NCBI GenBank assembly: GCA_963682005.1
Contig: OY820914.1
Location: 2,542,001 to 2,606,000 of the forward strand
Length of the DNA: 64,000 bases
Direction: 5' to 3'
DNA from: CAIYUC01 sp963682005
GTDB taxonomy: Bacteria; Bacteroidota; Bacteroidia; Bacteroidales; FEN-979
Shown here in pieces: positions 1-8,141 of the stretch (within the stretch, counting starts at the first letter, position 1; every line of letters begins with the position of its first letter). The position numbers were made by a program, and so were the translations under genes. The notes beneath the pieces were generated by a model. It saw only the letters and a program-made list of their open reading frames with translations, ran no database searches and was not told where the DNA came from.

Positions 1-1253
1 AGAACCTGCGACAGTTATTACTTGCACCTCCGCTGGGCCAAAAAAATGTACTGGCGATTGACCCCGGGTTTAGAACGGGTTGCAAGGTAGTTTGTCTTGA
101 CCGGCAGGGAAAGCTCCTTCATAATGAAACGATCTACCCCCATCCTCCCGAATTGGATGTAAAAGGCTCGATCCATAAGATAAGAAGCCTCGTCAGTGCT
201 TATAAGATCGAAGCTATTGCCATTGGAAACGGAACAGCCGGAAGGGAGACCGAAAGATTGATCAAGTCAATCCCGTTTGACAGGGATGTCATTGCGATCA
301 TGGTGAACGAAAGCGGGGCTTCGGTGTATTCAGCTTCAGCGGTCGCGCGGGCAGAATTTCCCGAATACGATGTCACGGTCAGGGGCGCAGTTTCCATCGG
401 CAGAAGATTGATGGATCCGCTGGCAGAGCTGGTAAAGATCGATCCGAAATCGATAGGCGTCGGTCAGTACCAGCATGATGTAAACCAGAACGACCTGCAG
501 CAAAGCCTGGTTGATTCGGTGGTCAGTTGTGTCAATAATGTCGGGGTTGAGGTAAATACGGCCAGTGAGCAGCTTTTAACCTATGTTTCAGGACTTGGTC
601 CATCACTGGCAAAGAACCTGATCGCTTACCGTGACAAAAACGGGGCATTCCGTTCGCGGGAAGAGCTGAAGAAGATCAGCCGGTTCGGAGACAAAGCCTT
701 TGAGCAGGCTGCCGGCTTCCTGAGGATAAGGGATGGGGAAAATCCGCTCGACCGGAGTGCCGTTCATCCTGAATCCTATCATGTAGTTTACAAAATGGCT
801 GGTAAAGCAGGATGTTCCGTTGGTGACCTCCTCGAAAAGCAGGAGTTCAGGGAGATCATCCGTCCCGAGGAATTTGTTACAGAAAAAGTCGGATTGCCTA
901 CCCTTCATGATATCATGCAGGAACTGGCAAAGCCGGGACGTGATCCAAGGAGCAAATTTGAAATGTTCGAATTTGCGAAAGATATAAACTCCATTGAAGA
1001 TCTTAAACCGGGGATGAAACTTCCGGGAATTGTTACAAACATCACTAAATTCGGTGCTTTTGTGGATATAGGTGTTCACCAGGACGGCCTCGTGCATGTG
1101 AGCCAGATGGCCAACCGGTTCATTCGGGATCCGGGGGAAGTAGTAAAGCTCAACCAGAAAGTAATGGTCGTTGTCGTTGAGGTCGATCATGCCAGGAAGC
1201 GCATCCAGCTTTCCATGAAAGGGGCAGAAGATCAAAATAATCCGGGAAAATAA
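1..1253 (+). CDS. tex: Tex-family transcription accessory / S1 RNA-binding protein, 3' part
   Basis: The reading frame is open from the window edge, so the gene is truncated at its 5' end. The first visible residues (from base 3) read NLRQLLLAPPLGQKNVLAID and run into a PGFRTGC motif, the YqgF/RNase H-like core of Tex. The TTG at 153 is therefore internal, not a start. After it come a helix-hairpin-helix region (YVSGLGPSLAKNLIAYR, then a second HhH around SREELKKISRFG) and a C-terminal S1 domain (GIVTNITKFGAFVDIGVHQD). Tex proteins bind nucleic acid and affect transcription or RNA handling; the bacterial role is broad. About 417 residues are visible out of roughly 700-780 usual for the family. 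Family assignment is very secure. Confidence 0.95.
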   Translation, partial: NLRQLLLAPPLGQKNVLAIDPGFRTGCKVVCLDRQGKLLHNETIYPHPPELDVKGSIHKIRSLVSAYKIEAIAIGNGTAGRETERLIKSIPFDRDVIAIMVNESGASVYSASAVARAEFPEYDVTVRGAVSIGRRLMDPLAELVKIDPKSIGVGQYQHDVNQNDLQQSLVDSVVSCVNNVGVEVNTASEQLLTYVSGLGPSLAKNLIAYRDKNGAFRSREELKKISRFGDKAFEQAAGFLRIRDGENPLDRSAVHPESYHVVYKMAGKAGCSVGDLLEKQEFREIIRPEEFVTEKVGLPTLHDIMQELAKPGRDPRSKFEMFEFAKDINSIEDLKPGMKLPGIVTNITKFGAFVDIGVHQDGLVHVSQMANRFIRDPGEVVKLNQKVMVVVVEVDHARKRIQLSMKGAEDQNNPGK

Positions 1254-1284
1254 ACGTTTATTCAGTCATCCATTGTTTCTGTCC

Positions 1285-1971
1285 ATGAAAAGGATCCTTA
1301 CTGCCTTTCTTCTTTTAATCCTGGTCATTTCTGAAAAAGAAGTATCCGCGCAGCGGATCTATGGAGCCTTGTCGGCAGGACTGAACCTTTCGCAGATCGA
1401 TGGGGATGAGATCTATGGATTTCACCATGCAGGCTTCAATGTCGGCCCTTCCGTGATCATTCCCTTTACCAAAAATAAAAAATGGACCGTGACCCTGGAA
1501 CTTGATTATTCACAGCTCGGAAGTTACCAGAAACATGGCCCATCTGATTCCATTACAGCAATAACTCCTTACCGTAAAATTAATCTTGACTACGCAGTTG
1601 TTCCTGTTCTTGTTCATTTCACGGATAAGAACATTATTTCCGGAGGATTGGGATTTTCTTACGGCCGGCTGGTCAATGCAAAGCAATGGGAACGTGATTC
1701 ACTGGTTGTGAATGGCTTGTCGGGTCCATACAGCAAGAATGACTGGGATGTACTGATCGATGTCAAACTGAAATTGTACCAGCGTCTCTGGTTCAATTTC
1801 CGGTATTCCTACTCCATGGCCAAGATCATAACCTATCACTGGAAAAACGAGGCGAACCAAGAATGGGACAGGAATGGATACAATAATGTACTCACCTTCA
1901 GGCTGACCTATGTCTTCAACCAGCCGATCGTCAAAAAGAATGGAAAAGCCAAAACGGGCGGAGCGAAATAG
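1285..1971 (+). CDS. Small outer-membrane beta-barrel protein (PorT-like fold)
   Basis: Encodes 228 residues from ATG 1285; an upstream in-frame TTG at 1273 is less likely because the signal peptide starts at MKRILTAFLLLILVISEKEV, with cleavage probably after VSAQ. The mature part has alternating aromatic/polar strands (GALSAGLNLSQIDGDE, WTVTLELDYSQLG, LWFNFRYSYSMAK, VLTFRLTYVFNQ), typical of 8-10-stranded outer-membrane barrels of Bacteroidota often annotated as PorT-family or outer membrane beta-barrel protein. The last strand is followed by a short basic tail. It starts 31 bp after tex and may be co-transcribed with it. Specific function unknown. Confidence 0.75.
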   Translation: MKRILTAFLLLILVISEKEVSAQRIYGALSAGLNLSQIDGDEIYGFHHAGFNVGPSVIIPFTKNKKWTVTLELDYSQLGSYQKHGPSDSITAITPYRKINLDYAVVPVLVHFTDKNIISGGLGFSYGRLVNAKQWERDSLVVNGLSGPYSKNDWDVLIDVKLKLYQRLWFNFRYSYSMAKIITYHWKNEANQEWDRNGYNNVLTFRLTYVFNQPIVKKNGKAKTGGAK

Positions 1972-2081
1972 CCCGGCGATTGTGTATTTCACGAAGATCC
2001 GCGAAGAAAATAACAAAGGTCCGCGAAGGAATTGCTTACCGTTAAATCGTCATTCTAAAACCCGGAATCTGAAATCTGATC

Positions 2082-2891
2082 TTAAACGATCCGTTTGATG
2101 ATCCTCAGCTTGTGGGTATATCGCTGCTCCTCTTCGTTAAAGATCCCCTCGTGATCGATGATGTCGACCCTGACTTTTCCGGAAGCATGAATGATCCTGT
2201 TTTTATCCATGAGTAACCCGGCATGGATGATATTCCCCTCCTCATTGTCAAAGAAGGCAATATCGCCCGGTTCAGCTTCGGAAACGAAATTGAGAGGTTC
2301 CCCCTGGGTGGCTTGCAGGGAGGCATCACGCAAAAGCTTGATCCGTTTCAGTTTATAGACCATCTGGATAAATCCTGAACAATCGATACCAAAAGGAGTA
2401 CGGCCACCCCACAGGTAAGGTGCGTTCAGAAAGAGCATGGCATCATCGATGATCGTTTGTTTTATTTTGATACGTTCTTTAGGTGTGATCGCTTTATCAA
2501 ACAATCCCGGGTTTGATGTGAGTCCGTCAAAGCTGTAGGTATCCCTGCCGATTTTAAACAGATGTCCGTCAAAACCGGGCAGGGTACTGCCAAGCATGAC
2601 CGGGAGAACGGTCTGCCTGGTCTCATTTGAAACCAGTTGCACAAGGTCGATGGTTACAGCCGGATCTTCATTGAAAAGACGGATGAATTCCTGTTCTTCC
2701 AGTGAACAATGCTGCTTAATGTTTATCCATCCTTCATAATTGTCATAAGAAAGCCGGATATGCAGCCAGTTGCTGTCTTTCTGAAGGACTTTGTATTGTT
2801 CACCGAATAAAACCTGTGTGACCATCTCGCTTTTATGCGAGGGAACTGCCCTCACCGGGATGACGCTTTGCAGGCAAATGCCGAATTCCAT
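2082..2891 (-). CDS. SH3-domain NlpC/P60 cell-wall hydrolase (C40 peptidase)
   Basis: 269 residues. An N-terminal bacterial SH3-like region (about 1-65, VRAVPSHKSEMVTQVLFGEQ) is followed by a linker and a C-terminal NlpC/P60 domain (about 145-265). Predicted catalytic residues are visible: Cys171 in GIDCSGFIQ, His223 in NIIHAGLLMD and His235 in IIHASGKV. Enzymes of this family cleave peptide bonds in peptidoglycan stems, usually gamma-D-Glu to diamino acid. No signal peptide is seen, so it may act on imported muropeptides in the cytoplasm as YkfC-type enzymes do; that is inference. A -7-like box (reverse of CAAAGGTA, 2911-2918) lies 20 bp upstream. Confidence 0.88.
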   Translation of the reverse strand: MEFGICLQSVIPVRAVPSHKSEMVTQVLFGEQYKVLQKDSNWLHIRLSYDNYEGWINIKQHCSLEEQEFIRLFNEDPAVTIDLVQLVSNETRQTVLPVMLGSTLPGFDGHLFKIGRDTYSFDGLTSNPGLFDKAITPKERIKIKQTIIDDAMLFLNAPYLWGGRTPFGIDCSGFIQMVYKLKRIKLLRDASLQATQGEPLNFVSEAEPGDIAFFDNEEGNIIHAGLLMDKNRIIHASGKVRVDIIDHEGIFNEEEQRYTHKLRIIKRIV

Positions 2892-2910
2892 TTCATATGA
2901 GTTTGAGCGC

Positions 2911-2918
2911 CAAAGGTA
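2911..2918 (-). promoter_or_regulatory. Bacteroidota-type -7 box for the NlpC/P60 gene
   Basis: On the minus strand this reads TACCTTTG, matching the TAnnTTTG -7 element of the Bacteroidota housekeeping sigma factor, about 20 bp before the ATG at 2891. Confidence 0.6.
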
Positions 2919-2933
2919 GAAAAAAATTCTTAC

Positions 2934-4670
2934 CTATACTTGTAACTCAAGCATAACAAACCCGTCTTCAATCAGTTTTTTCATTGTTTCGCTCTCTGAT
3001 TTCTTTCGTTGAAGGAACTGGATGAGCTCACCGTAAAGAACGCTGTCTTTGGCTGTGTCGACAAGTTCAAGGATTTCAAGAACGCAAAGCCAGTCGTCCG
3101 GGAAATCTGCTTTCAGCTTTGACCAGATAACGGAAAGCTCGGTGATGTGTTTCCGGTTTTCCCGTACATCACGAACCTGCTGATAGAGGGAGAATAATTC
3201 CTCCGATTTTGCCGAATGACTGATCTTATGGGTTTTTTCAACGGGAACAGGATAGGTCAGGTTGAATGCTGCAGGATCCGCAGGGCCCGAAAAGCAGGAA
3301 ACAATCGAGCTTCCCACAGCCATATCGTAAATCCCCCAGGAGGGCTGGAAAAGCATCTTTCCCTCATAAGTGACATTGCATTCGGAAAAGCGCAAGAGGA
3401 TCAGCTTGCCGTCTTTCCTCAATTCGTCACACAGGATACCATTGACCTTCAACCCCGATTCGAATTCAAGGTCAACGGTTTCTCCCCCCCGGATCCCGGC
3501 CTTTTCAAGCTGCTTCCGATCGGCGAATTCAGGCCATATGGAAAGACCCTTGATCTTTCCCACAGGTGAGCCAAACCCTTCCTGGTGGTATTTCCTGCCC
3601 TGGCCCCGCAATTCCTTTCCTGCGTAGTTAAGGCTGGTTGGTCCCATGGTGTTGAGATACACCGGCTCCCCGTTTTTTCCTTTTACTTCGGTGAAGGTTC
3701 CTGATACCTGCAGGCCGGAACTGTATTCACAGGTGGCCGTATTTTGTGAACGGATAGCCTTTTTGATACCTTCGAGACTTCCCCTTCGCAAAGCCATCGT
3801 ATCCGCAAATTCATCAAGGACTTGTGTTAAGGTAGTAAAATCCGGAGTGACGAAAAGTTGTGGCTGAGGTTCGGTAATATCAAAGCTGTAGTTGACGGCA
3901 TCCAGGGTATAAGGGATCTTCTTCACGACCGGTTGCAGACAATGGAAGCTTTCTGCAATGGAAGACAATAGCCCGGCCCCGTATATCTTCGGTTGGTCAA
4001 TTGTCCCGATAAGTCCGTATTCTACGGTCCACCAATGGAGGTTCCTGATCTGTGCCAGTTCTGAAGGAGGCCCAAGATGTTGTGTGATCAGGTCGATCCT
4101 TTGCTCTGCCTCACGGACCCGCTCCGGATCAGAATAAGGATCTGCTTTCAGGATCGAAAGATGCCGGATCGCTTCATACAACTGGTAATCGGCGGCCGAT
4201 GAAAATGCTTTGGCCCCGATCTTCCCGAATTCTTTCAGGTAGGCAGCATATTCCGGGTTGGCAATAATGGGCGCATGTCCTGCTGCCTCATGAATGATAT
4301 CCGGGGCGGAGGTATATCCGATCTGGTCGATCGGGCGGATATCAGCAGCAATAACCAGCACGTTATATGCCTGGAATTCCATAAATGCCGACGGCGGAAT
4401 GAATCCGTCAACTGCAACAGCAGCCCAGCCGATCTCCTGAAGGATCCTGTTCATCCCATACATATGTGGGATATGATCAATCCCGATCCCCGTTTTTTGG
4501 AGTCCTTCCAGATAGGTTTCATGGGCCACCTGGCTGAGGTATCTCACATTCTGTCTCATCACGTATCTCCACAGGGCATGATCCCGGGCCGTATACGAAT
4601 TATAGGGCTGATCAATTACCAGGCTCATCAGGTGCTTCGGTAATTTATCGAGGATTTCGTTCATTTCCAT
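2934..4670 (-). CDS. phhA: Phenylalanine 4-hydroxylase, long form
   Basis: 578 residues. The N-terminal half is the tetrahydropterin-dependent aromatic amino acid hydroxylase domain; the non-heme iron triad is visible as His127 and His132 (DIIHEAAGHAP) and Glu217 (WWTVEYGLIG). The enzyme converts phenylalanine to tyrosine. The protein is about twice the usual 260-300 residues of proteobacterial PhhA: the C-terminal ~280 residues form an extra region (with GTFTEVKGKNGEPVYLNTMG) also known from long Bacteroidota/Chlamydiota homologues, of unclear role. It is the last gene of the tyrosine-degradation operon, 17 bp after the flavin-reductase-like gene, and feeds tyrosine into the pathway encoded upstream. 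Confidence 0.92.
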   Translation of the reverse strand: MEMNEILDKLPKHLMSLVIDQPYNSYTARDHALWRYVMRQNVRYLSQVAHETYLEGLQKTGIGIDHIPHMYGMNRILQEIGWAAVAVDGFIPPSAFMEFQAYNVLVIAADIRPIDQIGYTSAPDIIHEAAGHAPIIANPEYAAYLKEFGKIGAKAFSSAADYQLYEAIRHLSILKADPYSDPERVREAEQRIDLITQHLGPPSELAQIRNLHWWTVEYGLIGTIDQPKIYGAGLLSSIAESFHCLQPVVKKIPYTLDAVNYSFDITEPQPQLFVTPDFTTLTQVLDEFADTMALRRGSLEGIKKAIRSQNTATCEYSSGLQVSGTFTEVKGKNGEPVYLNTMGPTSLNYAGKELRGQGRKYHQEGFGSPVGKIKGLSIWPEFADRKQLEKAGIRGGETVDLEFESGLKVNGILCDELRKDGKLILLRFSECNVTYEGKMLFQPSWGIYDMAVGSSIVSCFSGPADPAAFNLTYPVPVEKTHKISHSAKSEELFSLYQQVRDVRENRKHITELSVIWSKLKADFPDDWLCVLEILELVDTAKDSVLYGELIQFLQRKKSESETMKKLIEDGFVMLELQV

Positions 4671-4687
4671 GGCTGCAATAATTAGAT

Positions 4688-5599
4688 CTAATTCTTCAAA
4701 AGCAATATCTTTAACGCAAGCTCAACTTCATGACCGGCAATTTTGCTTTTTGCGAGTTTTTGAAGCTCAACGGCTAATTCTACCTTATCCTTGATATTCC
4801 TTAATAATCCTTCTATCTCAGGCAATAACCTGGCCTCTTTGATCTCATTTTCATCCGGCATGGATTTGATATTCCCCAGCAGTCCAAGATCATTACCGCT
4901 CAGGATCTTGCTGTACCGGATCTTATCGGGAAGCCGGTCGATCCCGATCCCGGGAGGTTCAACCGGTTTATGCACTTCTATCACGGCTTCCCCGCTTGCC
5001 CTGCAATAAAGTTCGCCCCCCATCCTTCCGACAAGGTCGATCTTATGAGGATCAATCTTGCCGTCATGATCCAGGATGACAGGATTGATATGCATCATCA
5101 CCATTTTGCAGATTACGAGGTTACCGGCCAGTCCCTGCGAACCTGTTTCTATCACCTGAATCACTTTGCATTCAAACTGGACAGGCGATTCCTTTACCCG
5201 GAAAGGTGTTACCCGCAGGGAAGGTTCCATCGTGAACCCGGCTTTTTCAAATTCATTTACACCTTTTTGAAAGACAGAACTGGCCAGGCTCATCTGCTGG
5301 ATCATGCTGTACGATACTGCATTGATAACCACCTCAGGCACTTCCCTGATATTGTCGTATGTGTGTTTCGTTGTATTATCACGACCCTTTCGGGATGGGG
5401 AAAACACCAGGATGGGAGGGTTGATCCCGAAGGTGTTGAAAAAGCTGAACGGTGAAAGGTTTGGTCTTCCGTCTTTATCAAGTGTACTGGCGAAAGCAAT
5501 AGGCCGTGGTGCGATCGACCCCAGCATGAGGCTGTTCAGTCTTACGGGTGAAACCGACAACGGGTCGATCTGCAGATATTCATTTGTCCCTGTTTCCAT
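4688..5599 (-). CDS. Flavin reductase-like FMN-binding split-barrel protein
   Basis: 303 residues from ATG 5597-5599 (METGTNEYLQIDP). The frame is open further upstream to 5854, but that part is antisense-type overlap with fahA and has no family character, so the start is set here, one base after the fahA stop. The motif APRPIAFASTLDKDGRPNLS and the following SFFNTFGINPPILVFSP are typical of the flavin reductase/DIM6-NTAB family, which binds FMN in a split barrel. Members reduce flavins or act as oxidoreductases; the substrate here is unknown. Its tight position between fahA and phhA implies a role tied to aromatic amino-acid breakdown. Confidence 0.85.
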   Translation of the reverse strand: METGTNEYLQIDPLSVSPVRLNSLMLGSIAPRPIAFASTLDKDGRPNLSPFSFFNTFGINPPILVFSPSRKGRDNTTKHTYDNIREVPEVVINAVSYSMIQQMSLASSVFQKGVNEFEKAGFTMEPSLRVTPFRVKESPVQFECKVIQVIETGSQGLAGNLVICKMVMMHINPVILDHDGKIDPHKIDLVGRMGGELYCRASGEAVIEVHKPVEPPGIGIDRLPDKIRYSKILSGNDLGLLGNIKSMPDENEIKEARLLPEIEGLLRNIKDKVELAVELQKLAKSKIAGHEVELALKILLLKN

Positions 5600-5600
5600 T

Positions 5601-6881
5601 TTACCCGATCGTTTTTGCCGGAAGGATCCGGGTGATGGCTTCTCCGAATCCGATCCTAAGCCCTTTCTTTTCAGCAAATCCCCTGAAAATAATTGTATCA
5701 TTGTCTTCGATGAAACGTCGTTCGAGGCCGTCAGACATCCTGACCGGATCCGTGCCGTTCCAGTTAATTTCAAGCATGGAGCCGAACGAGCCTTTGTCAG
5801 GCCCGCTGATGGTTCCGGAGGCATAGAGATCGCCCGGGTTAATATTGCAGCCATTGACCGTCTGATGTGCCAGTTGCTGAACGATATTCCAATAGAGATA
5901 CCTGTAATTGGTGCGGGTGATGACAGATTCGGGAGAACCTGGTGGTTTCAGTGCAGCCTCAAGCCTGATATCGAAATGATGATCCCCGGAAAACCGGAGA
6001 TACCGAAGTACTGCCGGTTCCTGTTCAGGTCCGCTGACCCTGAAAGGTTCCAGTGCATCGAGGGTTATAATCCATGGAGAGATGACCGAACCGAAATTCT
6101 TCCCGAGAAACGGCCCGAGGGGAACATATTCCCATCGCTGTATGTCGCGGGCTGAAAGATCATTGAACAGGACAAGACCAAAAATATGATCCTCAGCTTC
6201 TTCAGTTGTCACTGGATAACCAAGGCGGGTGGCCGGTCCTGTGATAAAGGCTACTTCGAGCTCAAAATCGAGTTCCTTTGTGGGACCATATACGGGGACA
6301 ACTGCTTTCCCTTCCTGGAACTGACCATTTGGCCGGTGAACAGAAGTTCCCGAGACAACGATCGATGAAGAACGGCCATGATAACCGACCGGAAGATGTT
6401 TCCAGTTCGGCAGCAAAGCATTTGCAGGATCCCGGAACATCTTTCCTACGTTGGTTGCATGATCCATGCTTGAGTAAAAATCCGTATAATCCCCGACCTT
6501 CACCGGCATCAGCATCTCAACAGACTGTAAAGGGATGAGAACATGCTCTTTAATGCTCTCATTGTCACGAAGCAATGCATTTGACGATTCAAAAATGAAT
6601 GAAAGTCGTTCCCTTACTTTTCTCCAAACAGGTTTCCCCAATGAAATAAAGTCATTCAGGAATGGCTGGCTGAAAACATCCGAGTCAATATCCAGGCCGT
6701 CAAGAAACTGAAATGTTGATAGTCCTTTGAGATCGATCACAGTATCCCCGATACGGGTGGCGGCAGAAGGTGGTTCTCCTTTCCTTCTGAATATCCCGAA
6801 TGGAATATTCTGTATCGGGAAATCACTTTCCTTGTCAACAGGGATCCAGGATTCAAGTAAGGGATTGTTGGTTTTGTCCAT
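5601..6881 (-). CDS. fahA: Fumarylacetoacetase
   Basis: 426 residues, full length for the family (about 420). The N-terminal SH3-like domain (SWIPVDKESDFPIQNIPFGI) is followed by the catalytic FAH domain: DFYSSMDHATNVG holds the metal ligand Asp134 and the general base His141, and ELDFELEVAF plus NDLSARDIQRWEYVPLGPFL supply the other metal and catalytic residues. It hydrolyses fumarylacetoacetate to fumarate and acetoacetate, the last step of tyrosine degradation. The flavin-reductase-like gene follows after one base. Upstream, 136 bp separate it from hppD; a composite palindromic repeat (6907-6967) lies in this gap, 25 bp before the ATG. Confidence 0.96.
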   Translation of the reverse strand: MDKTNNPLLESWIPVDKESDFPIQNIPFGIFRRKGEPPSAATRIGDTVIDLKGLSTFQFLDGLDIDSDVFSQPFLNDFISLGKPVWRKVRERLSFIFESSNALLRDNESIKEHVLIPLQSVEMLMPVKVGDYTDFYSSMDHATNVGKMFRDPANALLPNWKHLPVGYHGRSSSIVVSGTSVHRPNGQFQEGKAVVPVYGPTKELDFELEVAFITGPATRLGYPVTTEEAEDHIFGLVLFNDLSARDIQRWEYVPLGPFLGKNFGSVISPWIITLDALEPFRVSGPEQEPAVLRYLRFSGDHHFDIRLEAALKPPGSPESVITRTNYRYLYWNIVQQLAHQTVNGCNINPGDLYASGTISGPDKGSFGSMLEINWNGTDPVRMSDGLERRFIEDNDTIIFRGFAEKKGLRIGFGEAITRILPAKTIG

Positions 6882-6906
6882 TTGTTTATCTTTATTATTT
6901 TAACGT

Positions 6907-6967
6907 ACCCATCCCGACCTTCGGTCTTCCCCTCCCTGCCAGTAGGGAGGGGATAAGAGGGGTGGGT
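6907..6967. repeat. Composite palindromic repeat, copy 1 (within the hppD-fahA gap)
   Basis: Starts ACCCATCCCGACCTTCGG and ends GGATAAGAGGGGTGGGT. An outer imperfect inverted repeat (ACCCATCCC with GGGGTGGGT) encloses a perfect 9-bp stem CCCCTCCCT / AGGGAGGGG with loop GCCAGT. Related copies are at 16353-16432 and from 63943 to the window end. In all three the same end faces the start codon of a minus-strand gene. A further GC-rich stretch (6968-7017) follows before hppD. Confidence 0.85.
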
Positions 6968-7017
6968 ATTGTGCCATCTGCGGCGGGGAGTTCATTGGAG
7001 GAGCGGGGTTGAGGTAG

Positions 7018-8130
7018 TCAAAGCGTCCCTCTCTTTTCCTGCTCAAGTTCTATCGATTCGAACAACGCTTTGAAGTTCCCTTTTCCAAACGCCTTTGCTC
7101 CTTTGCGCTGGATGATCTCATAGAAGACCGTCGGACGATCTTCCACAGGTTTTGTAAAGATCTGCAACAGGTACCCTTCATCGTCCCGATCTACCAATAT
7201 GCCCAATGAATGGAGCGGATCGAGGTCCTCATCGATCTTCCCGACCCTTGACAGGAGGGTGTCATAATAGGAATCAGGGACACGAAGGAACTCGACACCA
7301 CGGTCACGTAACATCGTAACGGTTTGAATGATGTTGTCGGTGGCAAGTGCGACATGCTGCACGCCGGCCGACCTGTAGAAATCAAGGTATTCCTCGATCT
7401 GGGATTTTTTCTTTCCTGCCGCAGGTTCATTGAGTGGGAACTTTATCCGAAGGTTGCTGTTTGCCATGACCTTGCTCATGAGGGCTGAATATTCCGTTGA
7501 AATATCTTTGTCGTCGAAGGAGATCAGCTGTGAAAAACCCATCACCTCCGCATAGAACTTCGCCCAGGTATTCATTTCCCCAAGCGGAACGTTCCCAACC
7601 ATATGATCCACATACTTAAGGCCAGTATCAGCAGGTTTATAAAGAGGTTGCCAGCTTACAAATCCGGGGAGAAAGATCCCGGAATAATTCTTCCGTTCAA
7701 CAAAGAGATGCACAGTCTCACCGTATGTATGGATCCCCGCGATGATCACTTCACCTGCTTCATCGGCCAGTCGTTTTGGCTCCAGGAAAGGCCGGGCGCC
7801 TCTTCTGGTTGTTTCATCAAAGGATTTTGCCGCATCATCCACTCCCAGGGCAATGATGCGAACGCCATCCCCATGTAACCGGCAGTGCTCGGCAATTTCA
7901 GTTTCCGGGCTGAGGGAAGTTGTCAGTACGAAACGGATCTTATCCTGGACGACCACATAAGAAGTGCGGTCCTTCAGGCCGGTTTCAAGCCCGGCGTAAG
8001 CCAGCGGCTGAAATCCGAAAGCTGTCTGGTAATAATGGGCTGCCTGCCTTGCATTCCCTACATAAAATTCAACAAAGTCTGTCGTGTTGATCGGGAGAAA
8101 ATCCTCTTTCCCGTTTAAATGTGTATCCAT
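7018..8130 (-). CDS. hppD: 4-hydroxyphenylpyruvate dioxygenase
   Basis: 370 residues from the ATG at 8128-8130 (MDTHLNGKEDFLPINTTDFV). An alternative in-frame ATG at 8154 would overlap the hmgA stop by 13 bp and adds only eight basic residues. Two vicinal-oxygen-chelate (glyoxalase-fold) halves are present; the Fe(II) ligands are predicted as His176 (VDHMVGNV), His259 (VQHVALATDN) and Glu338 (TVFYEIIQRKG), and the C-terminal GKGNFKALFESIELEQ is the conserved lid. It converts 4-hydroxyphenylpyruvate to homogentisate. It lies directly after hmgA in the operon. Confidence 0.96.
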   Translation of the reverse strand: MDTHLNGKEDFLPINTTDFVEFYVGNARQAAHYYQTAFGFQPLAYAGLETGLKDRTSYVVVQDKIRFVLTTSLSPETEIAEHCRLHGDGVRIIALGVDDAAKSFDETTRRGARPFLEPKRLADEAGEVIIAGIHTYGETVHLFVERKNYSGIFLPGFVSWQPLYKPADTGLKYVDHMVGNVPLGEMNTWAKFYAEVMGFSQLISFDDKDISTEYSALMSKVMANSNLRIKFPLNEPAAGKKKSQIEEYLDFYRSAGVQHVALATDNIIQTVTMLRDRGVEFLRVPDSYYDTLLSRVGKIDEDLDPLHSLGILVDRDDEGYLLQIFTKPVEDRPTVFYEIIQRKGAKAFGKGNFKALFESIELEQEKRGTL

Positions 8131-8141
8131 TTTGTTTGTTT

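Noticed and set aside
153..155. TTG at 153 as the start of the first gene
   Set aside because: The frame is open to the window edge and the upstream residues carry the conserved Tex motif VLAIDPGFRTGC, so the gene begins before the window.
603..1235. 210-residue minus-strand frame inside tex
   Set aside because: Antisense of a clear coding region with no family features or promoter.
5600..5854. N-terminal extension of the flavin-reductase-like protein (85 residues)
   Set aside because: It overlaps the fahA coding sequence in another frame, lacks family features, and the ATG at 5597-5599 falls one base after the fahA stop.
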